Shown here in pieces: positions 55,990 through 64,000 of a stretch of DNA of 64,000 nucleotides (the first letter of the stretch is position 1; every line of letters begins with the position of its first letter). The DNA is from JAWKOK01 sp963765875 (GTDB lineage Bacteria > Chloroflexota > Anaerolineae > Caldilineales > Caldilineaceae), in the NCBI GenBank assembly GCA_963765875.1, contig CAVXYK010000019.1, forward strand, positions 62,001-126,000, given 5' to 3'. The notes beneath the pieces are model-generated. The model had not been told where the DNA came from. It searched no databases and saw only the letters and a list, made by a program, of their open reading frames with translations. Position numbers and translations under genes: made by a program.

Positions 55990-56769
55990 TTACAGCCTGG
56001 AGACAACCTGTGCAGTGCGGGAAAGACTGATGTGGCCGATCAGCCCCTTACTCGCTGTCGTGACTTCCTTCGAAATCGACAAAACGATACCCAAGACCGC
56101 GCTCCGTGAAGATGTATTGGGATCAGCCGGATCGATCTCGATCTTTTTGCGTAGATAGGTGATGTAGAGCCGCAGCAGATGATTGTCATTGACATACTCG
56201 TGCCCCCATACTTTGGTCAACAGCGTCTCATGGGGCACCACCCAACCGGCGTTCTGGATCAGGTGGTAAAGCAATCTGTATTCAGTGGGTCGCAGGCTGA
56301 TGCGCTCTCCCTCAACGATGACATCACGGCGCTGAAAATCGACCTGTAAACGATCATCAAGTGTGAGGATCTGTTGTTCGGGGCGGCCGGGTTGCTCAAA
56401 ACGGCGTAGGACAGCACGAATCCGGCTTGACAACTCGCGAGGGCTGAATGGCTTTGTCACATAGTCATCCGCTCCCAGGTCAAGCCCCTTGATGCGGTCT
56501 TCCTCATCGGATCGCACCGTCAGCATGATGACCGCCACGTCGCTGATCTCTCTAAGCCGTTTCAGTGTCTCAAATCCATCCATGCCGGGCATCTCAACGT
56601 CGAGCAGGACCAGATCCGGATTGTAGTCTCGTACCTTCTCCAATGCTTGAAAGCCGTCGTTGGCTTCCAAGGTGATGTAGCCCTCAAGATCGAGGTTCAT
56701 CTTGACGAAGCGAACCATACGCGGTTCGTCATCAACAACGATTATGGTCTGTTTGGGTTGCGTAGCCAT
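55990..56769 (-). CDS. OmpR/PhoB-family response regulator, frameshifted at the C-terminus
   Basis: A receiver domain (VVDDEPRMVRF, phospho-Asp in LVLLDVEMPGMDG, Lys in DDYVTKPFSPREL) plus a winged helix (LRPTEYRLLYHLIQNAGWVV, LLRLYITYLRKKIEIDPADP). After DPADP the other frame gives YIFTERGLGYRFVDFEG and a stop at 56048, the normal wing, whereas the frame as read runs on with unrelated residues to 55990. One missing base in the AA pair near 56117 explains it. No partner kinase is adjacent. Confidence 0.9.
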   Translation of the reverse strand: MATQPKQTIIVVDDEPRMVRFVKMNLDLEGYITLEANDGFQALEKVRDYNPDLVLLDVEMPGMDGFETLKRLREISDVAVIMLTVRSDEEDRIKGLDLGADDYVTKPFSPRELSSRIRAVLRRFEQPGRPEQQILTLDDRLQVDFQRRDVIVEGERISLRPTEYRLLYHLIQNAGWVVPHETLLTKVWGHEYVNDNHLLRLYITYLRKKIEIDPADPNTSSRSAVLGIVLSISKEVTTASKGLIGHISLSRTAQVVSRL

Positions 56770-56954
56770 GATGCATATCGCTCTGGTAATTACATAATCG
56801 GTCGGAATTTATTATTGAGTATACCCGAACTCCCATTGTACTAGAAACAGGGTTGCTACGGCATGGGGCAATCGCGTCTAAATTCCAGCGTGCGGTCGCG
56901 TTGCGTGGCTCAAGCCCGCAATGCCGAAGAGTCGTTCGCGTTTTCAAACAGCCT

Positions 56955-59153
56955 CTAGCGGCGGATCGTGATTCCGCTAAGCGTGATTGTCGAAACGGCA
57001 GCATCACCGTTTAGGGGTTGGCTCTCGCCGAGAACGATTTGACCTGTCGCCGGCTGAATCTGAATGATGTTGAAGTCCTTCTGCAGTTCGATATCTGTCT
57101 CAATGATCGGCGCATCGATTGAAAAGGTCCCAGCGTGCGCGTTGTTGACGATCAGATCGATCTTTGACGACGACTGCTCACCTGTTGGAGCAATAGGATC
57201 GCTGACGGCAAATGACAGTGTCACAGTGCCGGCCTCTTCCGTGTAGATCAAGAGCCTCAGACGGCTCGAATCATCGCGCACGGCGACATCATATTCAGCA
57301 GGAATCAGATAGGAGACCAGCGCTACGCCGATGTCTGCCGGCGCAGAGATGCCCGTCGGCAGCGTTGCCTGCTGAAAATCGGCGTAGGTGAATGAGTCAT
57401 CCAGGAAAAAGCCCTGGGAGATATCACCTGGCGCAAAAACGCGTAGATTAGGCCGATAGTAGGGGGTGCAGGGTAGTTCGGCGTCCCAGCACTTGAAGTT
57501 GCCCGGGGCTGTCACCTGAACCTGCAGGCCGGAATCTGTCTGCTTCGATAACACGTCCAACATTGGCCTTGGCGGCAATTGTCCATCTTCCGGCATCGGA
57601 ACGAAGAGTGGATTGGGCTGTCTCCATGCAAAGATGAAGACAGCTGCGATCACGAGCGCCTTGATGAAACTTCCCCTACGCACAGTGGTGAACGTGTGGC
57701 TGTCAACGAGAAGGAGAACGGCAGCCGCACTTAGCAACCAGACCCCTGCTCCAGCAAATCGGAAAGAGGGCGCCGTGAGGAACCAAAATACAATTGTCGC
57801 CAAGGGCGGGAGCAGAAGCAACCATACGGACGAAGCGCGGCGGCGATTGGACTGGCCAGGAAAGAGCATCAGCAGAAGCCAGAGAAGCAGTGAGGCTATC
57901 GTGAGTCCAGTTGCCTTAATCAGGTCGGTCGGAATCTCGCCAACCCATGTGGAAAGCCAACCCCACCCTTGCAGAGCGTCGACCCATGGCGTCCATGGCA
58001 GGCGCGCCCAGCTGCGAATCCAGAGGGCCTCGCTGAGCGTTAGCGAGCGCGGGACGCGCCACGGAAGAGGCAACGAACCCACAGCGCTGGGATATGCGAT
58101 ATATCCACTCAGCAAGAGCCCGCGTCCCATCCAGGTCAGCACGGCAAAAGCGCTAATCAGTGCTGCAGGCAGGAACGTTTTCAGAATCTTGCGTGTCGTG
58201 AATGAATTAGGGCTCGAAGTGCTACGACGGTACCAGATCCAGATGGTCGCTAGGCAGGCAGCGGCGGCAAATGCAGCAAAGCTCAACTTGATGGTGACAC
58301 CCAACGAAGCGAGCGCGAAGATGCAGAAGATATGAAAGCGTTCCTCTGCGTCCCCAGGATTGTCCAGTGAGACAAAGAGCGCCAGCTGTTGCAGCAGCAC
58401 AATGCCTAGCACAACGAGAGCATAGTCCGCCGAGAAGCTTGTCACATTCGGGCTGGAAGCAGCCTGCATCGTTGGTCCGAGCATCAGCGCCAATAGGAAG
58501 GCGCTGATGTATACTTGGCGGCGCTCTGCCAGGGCGGAACGGAGGCCAAGTACCGTCTGGACCAGCAGTGCAGTGATTAGAAAGCCATTGGCCAGGTGGT
58601 AGGCACGGTCTGCCCAGGGACCAACATCCAGGAGCGCCACATAGAGGAAATGAGCATTGTTGAAGGCAAATCTACCATGTAGATTACCGAGACCCTTCAC
58701 AATTGGGTAGGTTGAGTTCCACAGGACAGCGCCCATATGGTACAATCCTGTGTCGGAATTCGTTACAGGCGCAAGGGCTCGGTTTGCCATCCACAGCACA
58801 AGGAGCAGTGCCGGGATCACTGTCCAGAGATCTCGCCATTTCATCCGCCGCAGCAACATCCAGAGATCCCTGGCGTAGAGGATCAGACCTGTCAGAGCGA
58901 GCACCGCAAGAACGAGCAGCACCCATCCGTCAATGCGGTGCACCAGATGGATGAGTTGGAGCCAGAAGACCAAGATTGCCCAGCCCAGCCAGAAACTAGA
59001 AAACCAACTGTCTCTGGAGCGTAATGGCAGACCAAAAAGACCACGACACGCCAGTCCGATGCCGCTGAACAGCGCGAACAATCCCAGCCACCAGAGCAAC
59101 AGGTGAAGCATGTGTTCGAAAATGTTCAGGTACGGTTGCATGGCATGTAGCAT
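56955..59153 (-). CDS. Large membrane protein, GT-C / LIC_10190-like
   Basis: A 732-residue protein with about 13 membrane helices and a C-terminal extracytoplasmic domain of about 190 residues rich in beta-strand pattern. NSDTGLYHMGAVLWNSTYPIVKGLGNLHGRFAFNN near residue 130 is the conserved first-loop pattern of LIC_10190-type and related GT-C membrane glycosyltransferases, with acidic residues where the lipid-linked donor binds. It probably transfers a sugar from a polyprenyl-phosphate donor. It opens a polysaccharide cluster that continues to the window end. Confidence 0.72.
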   Translation of the reverse strand: MLHAMQPYLNIFEHMLHLLLWWLGLFALFSGIGLACRGLFGLPLRSRDSWFSSFWLGWAILVFWLQLIHLVHRIDGWVLLVLAVLALTGLILYARDLWMLLRRMKWRDLWTVIPALLLVLWMANRALAPVTNSDTGLYHMGAVLWNSTYPIVKGLGNLHGRFAFNNAHFLYVALLDVGPWADRAYHLANGFLITALLVQTVLGLRSALAERRQVYISAFLLALMLGPTMQAASSPNVTSFSADYALVVLGIVLLQQLALFVSLDNPGDAEERFHIFCIFALASLGVTIKLSFAAFAAAACLATIWIWYRRSTSSPNSFTTRKILKTFLPAALISAFAVLTWMGRGLLLSGYIAYPSAVGSLPLPWRVPRSLTLSEALWIRSWARLPWTPWVDALQGWGWLSTWVGEIPTDLIKATGLTIASLLLWLLLMLFPGQSNRRRASSVWLLLLPPLATIVFWFLTAPSFRFAGAGVWLLSAAAVLLLVDSHTFTTVRRGSFIKALVIAAVFIFAWRQPNPLFVPMPEDGQLPPRPMLDVLSKQTDSGLQVQVTAPGNFKCWDAELPCTPYYRPNLRVFAPGDISQGFFLDDSFTYADFQQATLPTGISAPADIGVALVSYLIPAEYDVAVRDDSSRLRLLIYTEEAGTVTLSFAVSDPIAPTGEQSSSKIDLIVNNAHAGTFSIDAPIIETDIELQKDFNIIQIQPATGQIVLGESQPLNGDAAVSTITLSGITIRR

Positions 59154-59257
59154 CTTCGGTCAACTGCATCGGACGTTTGGCAAGATACACCATCAGTCCC
59201 GGATGAATGTAGGACGTGGCCAGGGTCTGTCTTCAGATCAGCAAAGAGAATAACACG

Positions 59258-60019
59258 ATGACTGCTCAAACTCTGCTTCTGCAATATATGGAAACCTGTT
59301 TTCAGCACACGATGCAAGGCGTCTATTCGACGCCCGAATACCTGTTGGAGCCAGACCCCAACGCCGTTCTGCTCGACTGCGGTTGCCACAACGGTGAGCA
59401 TTCACATCATCTCGGCACGCTTTTGGGCACCAAGAACATCTACGGGTTGGATCTGAATCAAGGTCTCACGCAGGAGGCTGTGAACCAGTCCGTTCGCGTG
59501 ATTTGTGCAGATCTGAACAGCCGTCTACCTTTCGGCTCTGAGAGCATCAACGTGGTGACGGCATTTAATGTACTGGAACACTTGGTCGAGACGGAACGAT
59601 TTCTGCAAGAGCTCTACCGGATATTGACCCCGGGCGGATACACGATCATCAACACACCCAATCTCGCATCCTGGCACAATATCGCAGCGCTTCTGCTGGG
59701 CTTGCAGCCCTTTTCCGGCCCAAATATCATCTCCATGACCGAATCTGATATTCCGGTGGTACAGCGGATGCATCGACGGGCGCACCAGTTGCCGGAAGAA
59801 CCTAAAACACTGTTGACCATCGAGCCGGAGCGCTACCGTCACATCGTTGTCGTAGCTTTTCGTTCGCTGATCAAGGCACTTCAAAGGACTGGGTTCACGG
59901 TTGAAGCCGCCCTTGGTTTCGGCTATTATCCTCTGCCGCCGGCCCTGGCCGATCTAGCCAGCAATATCGATCCGTCACACGCTCACCACATGGTCATCAA
60001 AGCGCGCAAGCCAATGTAG
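59258..60019 (+). CDS. Class I SAM-dependent methyltransferase
   Basis: A 253-residue methyltransferase with motif I AVLLDCGCHNGEHSHHL, IYGLDLNQ, NVVTAFNVLEHLVETERFLQ and LTPGGYTIINTPN. The pattern fits sugar- or lipid-modifying methyltransferases in glycan clusters. The ATG at 59258 (GAGAA upstream) fits better than the ATG at 59216. It is divergent from the large membrane protein. Confidence 0.85.
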   Translation: MTAQTLLLQYMETCFQHTMQGVYSTPEYLLEPDPNAVLLDCGCHNGEHSHHLGTLLGTKNIYGLDLNQGLTQEAVNQSVRVICADLNSRLPFGSESINVVTAFNVLEHLVETERFLQELYRILTPGGYTIINTPNLASWHNIAALLLGLQPFSGPNIISMTESDIPVVQRMHRRAHQLPEEPKTLLTIEPERYRHIVVVAFRSLIKALQRTGFTVEAALGFGYYPLPPALADLASNIDPSHAHHMVIKARKPM

Positions 60020-60039
60020 CGAGCGTAGGGTCCAGAGGG

Positions 60040-61350
60040 TCAGATATTCACGCTCTCCCTCTGCAGGCGGCGCCGGGCCAACAGATATAGTTCGGCGATT
60101 AGCTCTGCGCCAAAGAGCGCCAAGAGCGGGAACGAGACGAAATGGAACCGGGGTTCTCCAAAAAAGGGCACGTATACTAGGGACAGGAAAACCACCGAGA
60201 CGCCCGTCAGCACATAGCCCTCGGACCAGCGTCTGCACGTCTGCGACCCTACGCGATAGGGAGGACGGAAAGACCGACTCACCACCCCGATGATGGATAG
60301 AGCAAGTACAATCCAGTAATAGCCATTGGTGATCCGGCGAACACGATCTACTTGGTCAGTTGTAAATGAATTCCCGGTTCCGGCAAAATTCCAGTGAATG
60401 AGAGAATCGTCGTACCGCCAGAGCTTGGTGAATTTGTTTGCGCCAAGCGTCAACATGCGAATCGGGTCGGCAGACATGGCAGCGACCGCCGCATCACAGG
60501 AACGCTGATACCAGGTCACTTCAGTATCATCCTCGCGCAGTACGGCAGGGTTGATTGCCGGGTCTCTGTTCCAGTTGAAGCCGCCGTTGGCGTCCGGATT
60601 GCTGCCGATCCACATGTTCATACAGCCGGTTGTCGAAACGGGGATAAAAATACCGAGCTGAGTCCAGTTTCTGAACGTCCATGGCGTAATGATGAGGATG
60701 CTGACCAGCACCATCAGCACCGGAACCCATAGGTTGCGCACCCTGCGTTGCTTGTTGTGCGGAAAGACCGAGACCTTGACGTAGAAGAGGATCGCCACCA
60801 ACAGCAGAACAGCGCCCTCCGTCCGCACATAGGTAATAATACCGACCAATATCGCTGTCAGAAGCCACCAGCTTATCTGATTCTTGCGGACTGCCAGGAG
60901 CAACACAATCAGAAACAGGTGGACGAGACAGGCATAGAGAGGCTCAGTAGAAATCAGACTGGCAGCCATGATATAGGTCGGCGAAAAGGCCACGATCGCT
61001 ACCAGCACCAGTGCTTGCGGGTGGATCGGGCAAATCAGCCTGGCATAGTAATACAGCAGGCCAATGTCAAGCGTCAGGAGTATGACATTAGCGAATTTGG
61101 CAGTGAAGATTGATGATGGAACGGCACGAAAGACGATGCTCAGAAAAAACGGGTATCCAACGGGCCACATTGCCGTGGGCTGACCATCGCGAATATAGCC
61201 ACGATTCTGGGCCAGGTTATTGGCCTGCTCAAAATACCATTCGGAATCGGCGTAGGGCAGATTGGGGAAATAGGTTACCCAGACCAGCCGCAGTATGAAG
61301 GCAATAACCACAAGCACAGAAAACCAGGCGAATTGTCGATTCCGTCTCAT
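60040..61350 (-). CDS. ArnT/PMT-like GT-C membrane glycosyltransferase
   Basis: A membrane protein of about 436 residues with 9-11 helices. YFPNLPYADSEWYFEQANNL contains the acidic first-loop motif of GT-C enzymes, and STEPLYACLVHLFLIVLLL follows. A frame from 61503 would overlap the divergent GT2 gene, so I choose the ATG at 61350 (MRRNRQFAWFSVLVV). It probably moves sugar from a polyprenyl-phosphate onto an acceptor outside the membrane. Acceptor unknown. Confidence 0.78.
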   Translation of the reverse strand: MRRNRQFAWFSVLVVIAFILRLVWVTYFPNLPYADSEWYFEQANNLAQNRGYIRDGQPTAMWPVGYPFFLSIVFRAVPSSIFTAKFANVILLTLDIGLLYYYARLICPIHPQALVLVAIVAFSPTYIMAASLISTEPLYACLVHLFLIVLLLAVRKNQISWWLLTAILVGIITYVRTEGAVLLLVAILFYVKVSVFPHNKQRRVRNLWVPVLMVLVSILIITPWTFRNWTQLGIFIPVSTTGCMNMWIGSNPDANGGFNWNRDPAINPAVLREDDTEVTWYQRSCDAAVAAMSADPIRMLTLGANKFTKLWRYDDSLIHWNFAGTGNSFTTDQVDRVRRITNGYYWIVLALSIIGVVSRSFRPPYRVGSQTCRRWSEGYVLTGVSVVFLSLVYVPFFGEPRFHFVSFPLLALFGAELIAELYLLARRRLQRESVNI

Positions 61351-61443
61351 ATCAGCAAACGATTCATAGCGGTAGACAGGGCGAAGGCGAATAGAAAGGG
61401 CGGCACAGCCTAGATCTATGAGTAGATTAGTAGCGATTGCGGC

Positions 61444-62517
61444 ATGCTCAAATCGAGCGTAGTCTCTCCCTCGCATCATAATGCACCCACGCGGCGACAG
61501 CAACTTGCTTCGTCACTATATGTTGCTGTGCTGAACTGGAATCTGTGGCATGACACAGTTGAATGCGTTCACTCCCTGTTTGCTACAGGGGCGCCCGACG
61601 GACATGTAATTGTGCTCGACAACGGCTCGATGGACGATTCCGTCGAAAGGTTGAGAGCCGAGTTCGGCGAGCGGATCATCTTGATCGAAAGCCAGACAAA
61701 TCTGGGTTTTGCCGGGGGCAACAACGTGGCCATTGCCTATGCGCTATCACAGGGAGCTGAGTGGGTCTTTCTGATCAACAATGACACAATCGTCGACCCC
61801 AGCATGATGGATGAAATGCTGGACGCCGTTGTTCAGCACCCTTCGCACCTTCTGCTGGCGCCGCTGATCTTCTATCATGACGAACCGGAACGTATCTGGT
61901 CACTGGGCGACCGCGCACTCTTCAACACACTTCTGACCAGGGGAATCCACCGCAATCAGATCAAGCCTGCAATGCTGTCGCCATTTATCGAGACTGACTC
62001 TCTCAATGCTTGCGCCTTGTTGATGCATCGTTCCGTCGTTCAGAACATCGGCGGTTTCGACACACGTTTTTTCATGTATGCTGAGGATGTAGATTTATGC
62101 TGGCGAGCGCGAGCCGCAGGCTTCAAGCTGGCATGCGTTACGCGTGCGCACATGTGGCACAAGGTCTCACGCAGTACCGGTGTGCACCATCCAAAATCCC
62201 GCTATTGGCGCATCTCCAACCAGATTCGCTTCTATCGGCGCTATGCACATGGCATTCAGAAAATTCTGCTCTTCTGCTTCACACTGATACGCGCGCTTCG
62301 CATGGGATTGGTCGATTTGCTGCACCGCCGTTTCACGCTTGCCTGCACTACACTAAATGCATGGCGAGACGGCTGGTTTCGCACAGCCTATGCGCCCGTA
62401 TATGGAACGGAAGAACGCAGAACGATAGAACACCGAACAGTCAACGAAGATGTAGCGCATGCCTTCGACCATGACCCATCTCGCGACCCAACAGAAGGAA
62501 GACTATGGAAACCGTAG
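61444..62517 (+). CDS. Glycosyltransferase family 2
   Basis: A 357-residue GT-A fold enzyme of the rhamnosyltransferase-like (WbbL) group. It has YVAVLNWNLWHDTVECVHSL, VIVLDNGSMDDSVERL, NLGFAGGNNVAIAYAL, the metal-binding DxD-type FLINNDTIVDP and FFMYAEDVDLCWRARAAGF. It uses a nucleotide sugar in the cytoplasm. Its last 13 bases overlap the start of the next methyltransferase gene, so the two are translationally coupled. Confidence 0.92.
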   Translation: MLKSSVVSPSHHNAPTRRQQLASSLYVAVLNWNLWHDTVECVHSLFATGAPDGHVIVLDNGSMDDSVERLRAEFGERIILIESQTNLGFAGGNNVAIAYALSQGAEWVFLINNDTIVDPSMMDEMLDAVVQHPSHLLLAPLIFYHDEPERIWSLGDRALFNTLLTRGIHRNQIKPAMLSPFIETDSLNACALLMHRSVVQNIGGFDTRFFMYAEDVDLCWRARAAGFKLACVTRAHMWHKVSRSTGVHHPKSRYWRISNQIRFYRRYAHGIQKILLFCFTLIRALRMGLVDLLHRRFTLACTTLNAWRDGWFRTAYAPVYGTEERRTIEHRTVNEDVAHAFDHDPSRDPTEGRLWKP

Positions 62518-63455
62518 CCTGTAATCTATGCGGTTGTGCTGAATATCGCCACTATGCCACAATACCCGATCTGCTGCTTGAGCGGCTTGATGTAAAGGCC
62601 ACATTGGTGCAGTGTACTGACTGCGGCCTGGTCTATCAGAATCCGCGACCTACGTTGTCTGAAATCGGTCAGCACTACCCATCGGATTATGAACCCTATG
62701 CAGACACGACCGCTACGAATCCTGCAACCCTTACGTCAGTCAAGAACTGGTTGATTCAGAAAGCGATTGCCTATGGCATCCACAAACGATGTCGATTTAT
62801 CACCAGACACAAATCCGGCGGGAGATTACTTGACGTAGGCTGCGCAACCGGCACATTTCTGCTTGGCATGCAGCAGGATCCCAATTGGGAGACGATTGGC
62901 ATCGAACTAAGCGATGAGGTTGCAGAGTACGCCCGCACACGCCACAAGCTCAATGTTGTCACAGGTACACTGGAAGAGGCGCACTTTCCCGATGAGCAGT
63001 TCGATGCTGTAACGATGTGGGACGTGCTGGAGCATCTGCACGATCCGGAAGCAAGCATGCGAGAGATTCATCGCATTCTGAAGCCTGACGGTATCGTCGT
63101 GATGCGTGTGCCCAATTTGCACAGTTGGGATGCCGCCATTTTCGGCAACAATTGGGCCGGACTCGATGCACCGCGCCATCTCTACATCTTCACAACAACG
63201 ACGCTAAACTCATTGCTGGCGAAGAGCGGCTACGAAGTCATTTCGAACAGTTCAGCCATCGGCGGATATGTGACTTTTGTCCTAAGCGTACGTTTCTGGT
63301 TGACTGCCCGGGGCGTCTCGCCCAAGGTCAAGCAGGCAGTCAAAAAAATCCTGTACAATCCCATCGCGCGTTTGATCAGCGTCCCCATCTTCTATATCCC
63401 CTCGCTTCTGCGTCGGGGCCCGATGATCGTGACAACAGCCAGAAAGGCACGCTAG
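62505..63455 (+). CDS. SAM methyltransferase with N-terminal zinc-finger motif
   Basis: A 316-residue protein. It starts METVACNLCGCAEY with CTDCGLVYQNPRPT, a four-Cys zinc-binding motif typical of glycan-cluster methyltransferases. Then GGRLLDVGCATGTFLLGM (SAM motif I), IGIELSDEVAEYAR, FDAVTMWDVLEHLHDPEASM and LKPDGIVVMRVPN. Such proteins methylate sugars or sugar-nucleotides. It is coupled to the upstream GT2 gene. Confidence 0.9.
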   Translation: METVACNLCGCAEYRHYATIPDLLLERLDVKATLVQCTDCGLVYQNPRPTLSEIGQHYPSDYEPYADTTATNPATLTSVKNWLIQKAIAYGIHKRCRFITRHKSGGRLLDVGCATGTFLLGMQQDPNWETIGIELSDEVAEYARTRHKLNVVTGTLEEAHFPDEQFDAVTMWDVLEHLHDPEASMREIHRILKPDGIVVMRVPNLHSWDAAIFGNNWAGLDAPRHLYIFTTTTLNSLLAKSGYEVISNSSAIGGYVTFVLSVRFWLTARGVSPKVKQAVKKILYNPIARLISVPIFYIPSLLRRGPMIVTTARKAR

Positions 63456-63466
63456 GCTATCATATC

Positions 63467-64000
63467 GTGCCCACCTCATTGACTCGCTCCAAAGTGATCA
63501 AGGGTGTATTGGCAGTTGGCGTGCTGCTTCTTTCGACCTCAATTCTCGCCATCCTGGTCTATCGAGAACGGGACGTATTGCTCAACTATGATTGGGCGTT
63601 GCGCTGGGAGTACATTGTTGCCGCATTTGGCCTGACGATGGCAGCAATATTGTTGCCTGCCTACGTGTGGACCGATATGATGGGGGCATTGGGCAGTGCC
63701 GTGAAGTGGTCCGAGCATTTTCGCTACTACTTCTATTCACACGTTTCCAGACGGCTGCCCGGCACGGTCTGGTATCTATTTGGGCGCAACTACCTCTACA
63801 AGCAACATGGAGAGTCCATGCGACTGGTGACCGTTGCCAGTGGCCTGGAATTCGTGATAGCCGTCTCTTCAGGCGCATTTGTCTCACTGCTCTTTGCCAG
63901 GTTCATCTGGGCGCAGCTTTCCCAGATCTACATCGTCCTTCTGTTCATTGCTCTTTGCCTTGGCGCCGCGGCCACGCATCCGCGGATGATTCAATGGAGC
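63467..64000 (+). CDS. Lysylphosphatidylglycerol synthase-like / flippase-like membrane protein (partial)
   Basis: The frame opens with GTG at 63467, 11 bases after the methyltransferase stop, and is open through the window edge (178 codons). Several hydrophobic helices (VLAVGVLLLSTSILAILVY, YIVAAFGLTMAAILLPAYVW) and the segment YFYSHVSRRLPGTVWYLFGR match the UPF0104/flippase-like domain, whose conserved part includes the 'RLPG-x-(V/I)W' pattern. This family is frequent in polysaccharide clusters. No Shine-Dalgarno is obvious. Confidence 0.75.
   Translation, partial: MPTSLTRSKVIKGVLAVGVLLLSTSILAILVYRERDVLLNYDWALRWEYIVAAFGLTMAAILLPAYVWTDMMGALGSAVKWSEHFRYYFYSHVSRRLPGTVWYLFGRNYLYKQHGESMRLVTVASGLEFVIAVSSGAFVSLLFARFIWAQLSQIYIVLLFIALCLGAAATHPRMIQWS

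Overview
The window is about 57% GC and fully coding on both strands, with no rRNA, tRNA, prophage or CRISPR array that I can see. Several features suggest a free-living Chloroflexota bacterium, probably of the Anaerolineae/Caldilineae type: a short EF-Ts, an S2 protein with a long acidic tail, an F420 reductase, lipoproteins with no outer-membrane machinery in view, and intergenic palindromic repeats of the 'TCATTCCGA...GAGGAATCT' kind. The taxonomy is an inference; I could run no search.

Layout. 0.5-3.5 kb: carbamate kinase, a nitrate/sulfonate/taurine-type ABC ATPase and its binding lipoprotein, without a permease. 3.5-6.7 kb: a YkgJ-TsaC fusion and a frameshifted enolase-superfamily enzyme. 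6.8-12.3 kb: a secreted protein with seventeen 25-residue repeats, a second secreted helical-repeat protein, and an OmpR-type two-component system. 12.6-15.8 kb: an ABC-2 exporter preceded by a promoter, a nearly leaderless small ORF and an intrinsic terminator, so probably attenuated. 15.9-27 kb: NagB-like enzyme, broken hydrolase, MFS transporter, TPR lytic transglycosylase lipoprotein, gatB, the primary sigma factor, a methyltransferase and an EamA transporter. 27-34.4 kb: broken SDR, phosphatase, then the arginine operon argC-argB-argD-N-acetylglutamate synthase-carA. 34.5-44.2 kb: accessory metabolism, many genes frameshifted. 44.5-50 kb: OsmC, ruvA, slipin, DUF971, site-2 protease, hydrolase, rpe. 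50.2-55.7 kb: cdsA, uppS, frr, pyrH, tsf and rpsB on the minus strand, divided into units by terminators. 56-64 kb: response regulator and an envelope-polysaccharide cluster (GT-C membrane enzymes, GT2, methyltransferases, flippase-like protein).

The strongest new signal is upstream of argC. A near-consensus promoter is followed within 10 bases by a 32-codon ORF carrying four arginine codons in six (R-P-R-R-T-R), then an intrinsic terminator, then argC. This is what a ribosome-mediated arginine attenuator should look like, with an essentially leaderless leader peptide. The ABC-2 exporter has the same architecture (TTGACA-N17-TACCAT, ATG nine bases later, 35-codon ORF, 10-bp terminator with eight Ts) and may be a second attenuator sensing something else.

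Two copies of a short non-autonomous transposon are also well defined, with CAGTAGTT ends and 5-bp target duplications (TAAAC, AGAAC). At least nine genes carry single-base frameshifts or a nonsense codon, including the tails of rpsB and of a response regulator. Several lie at short homopolymers, so uncorrected sequencing errors are a serious alternative to real decay.
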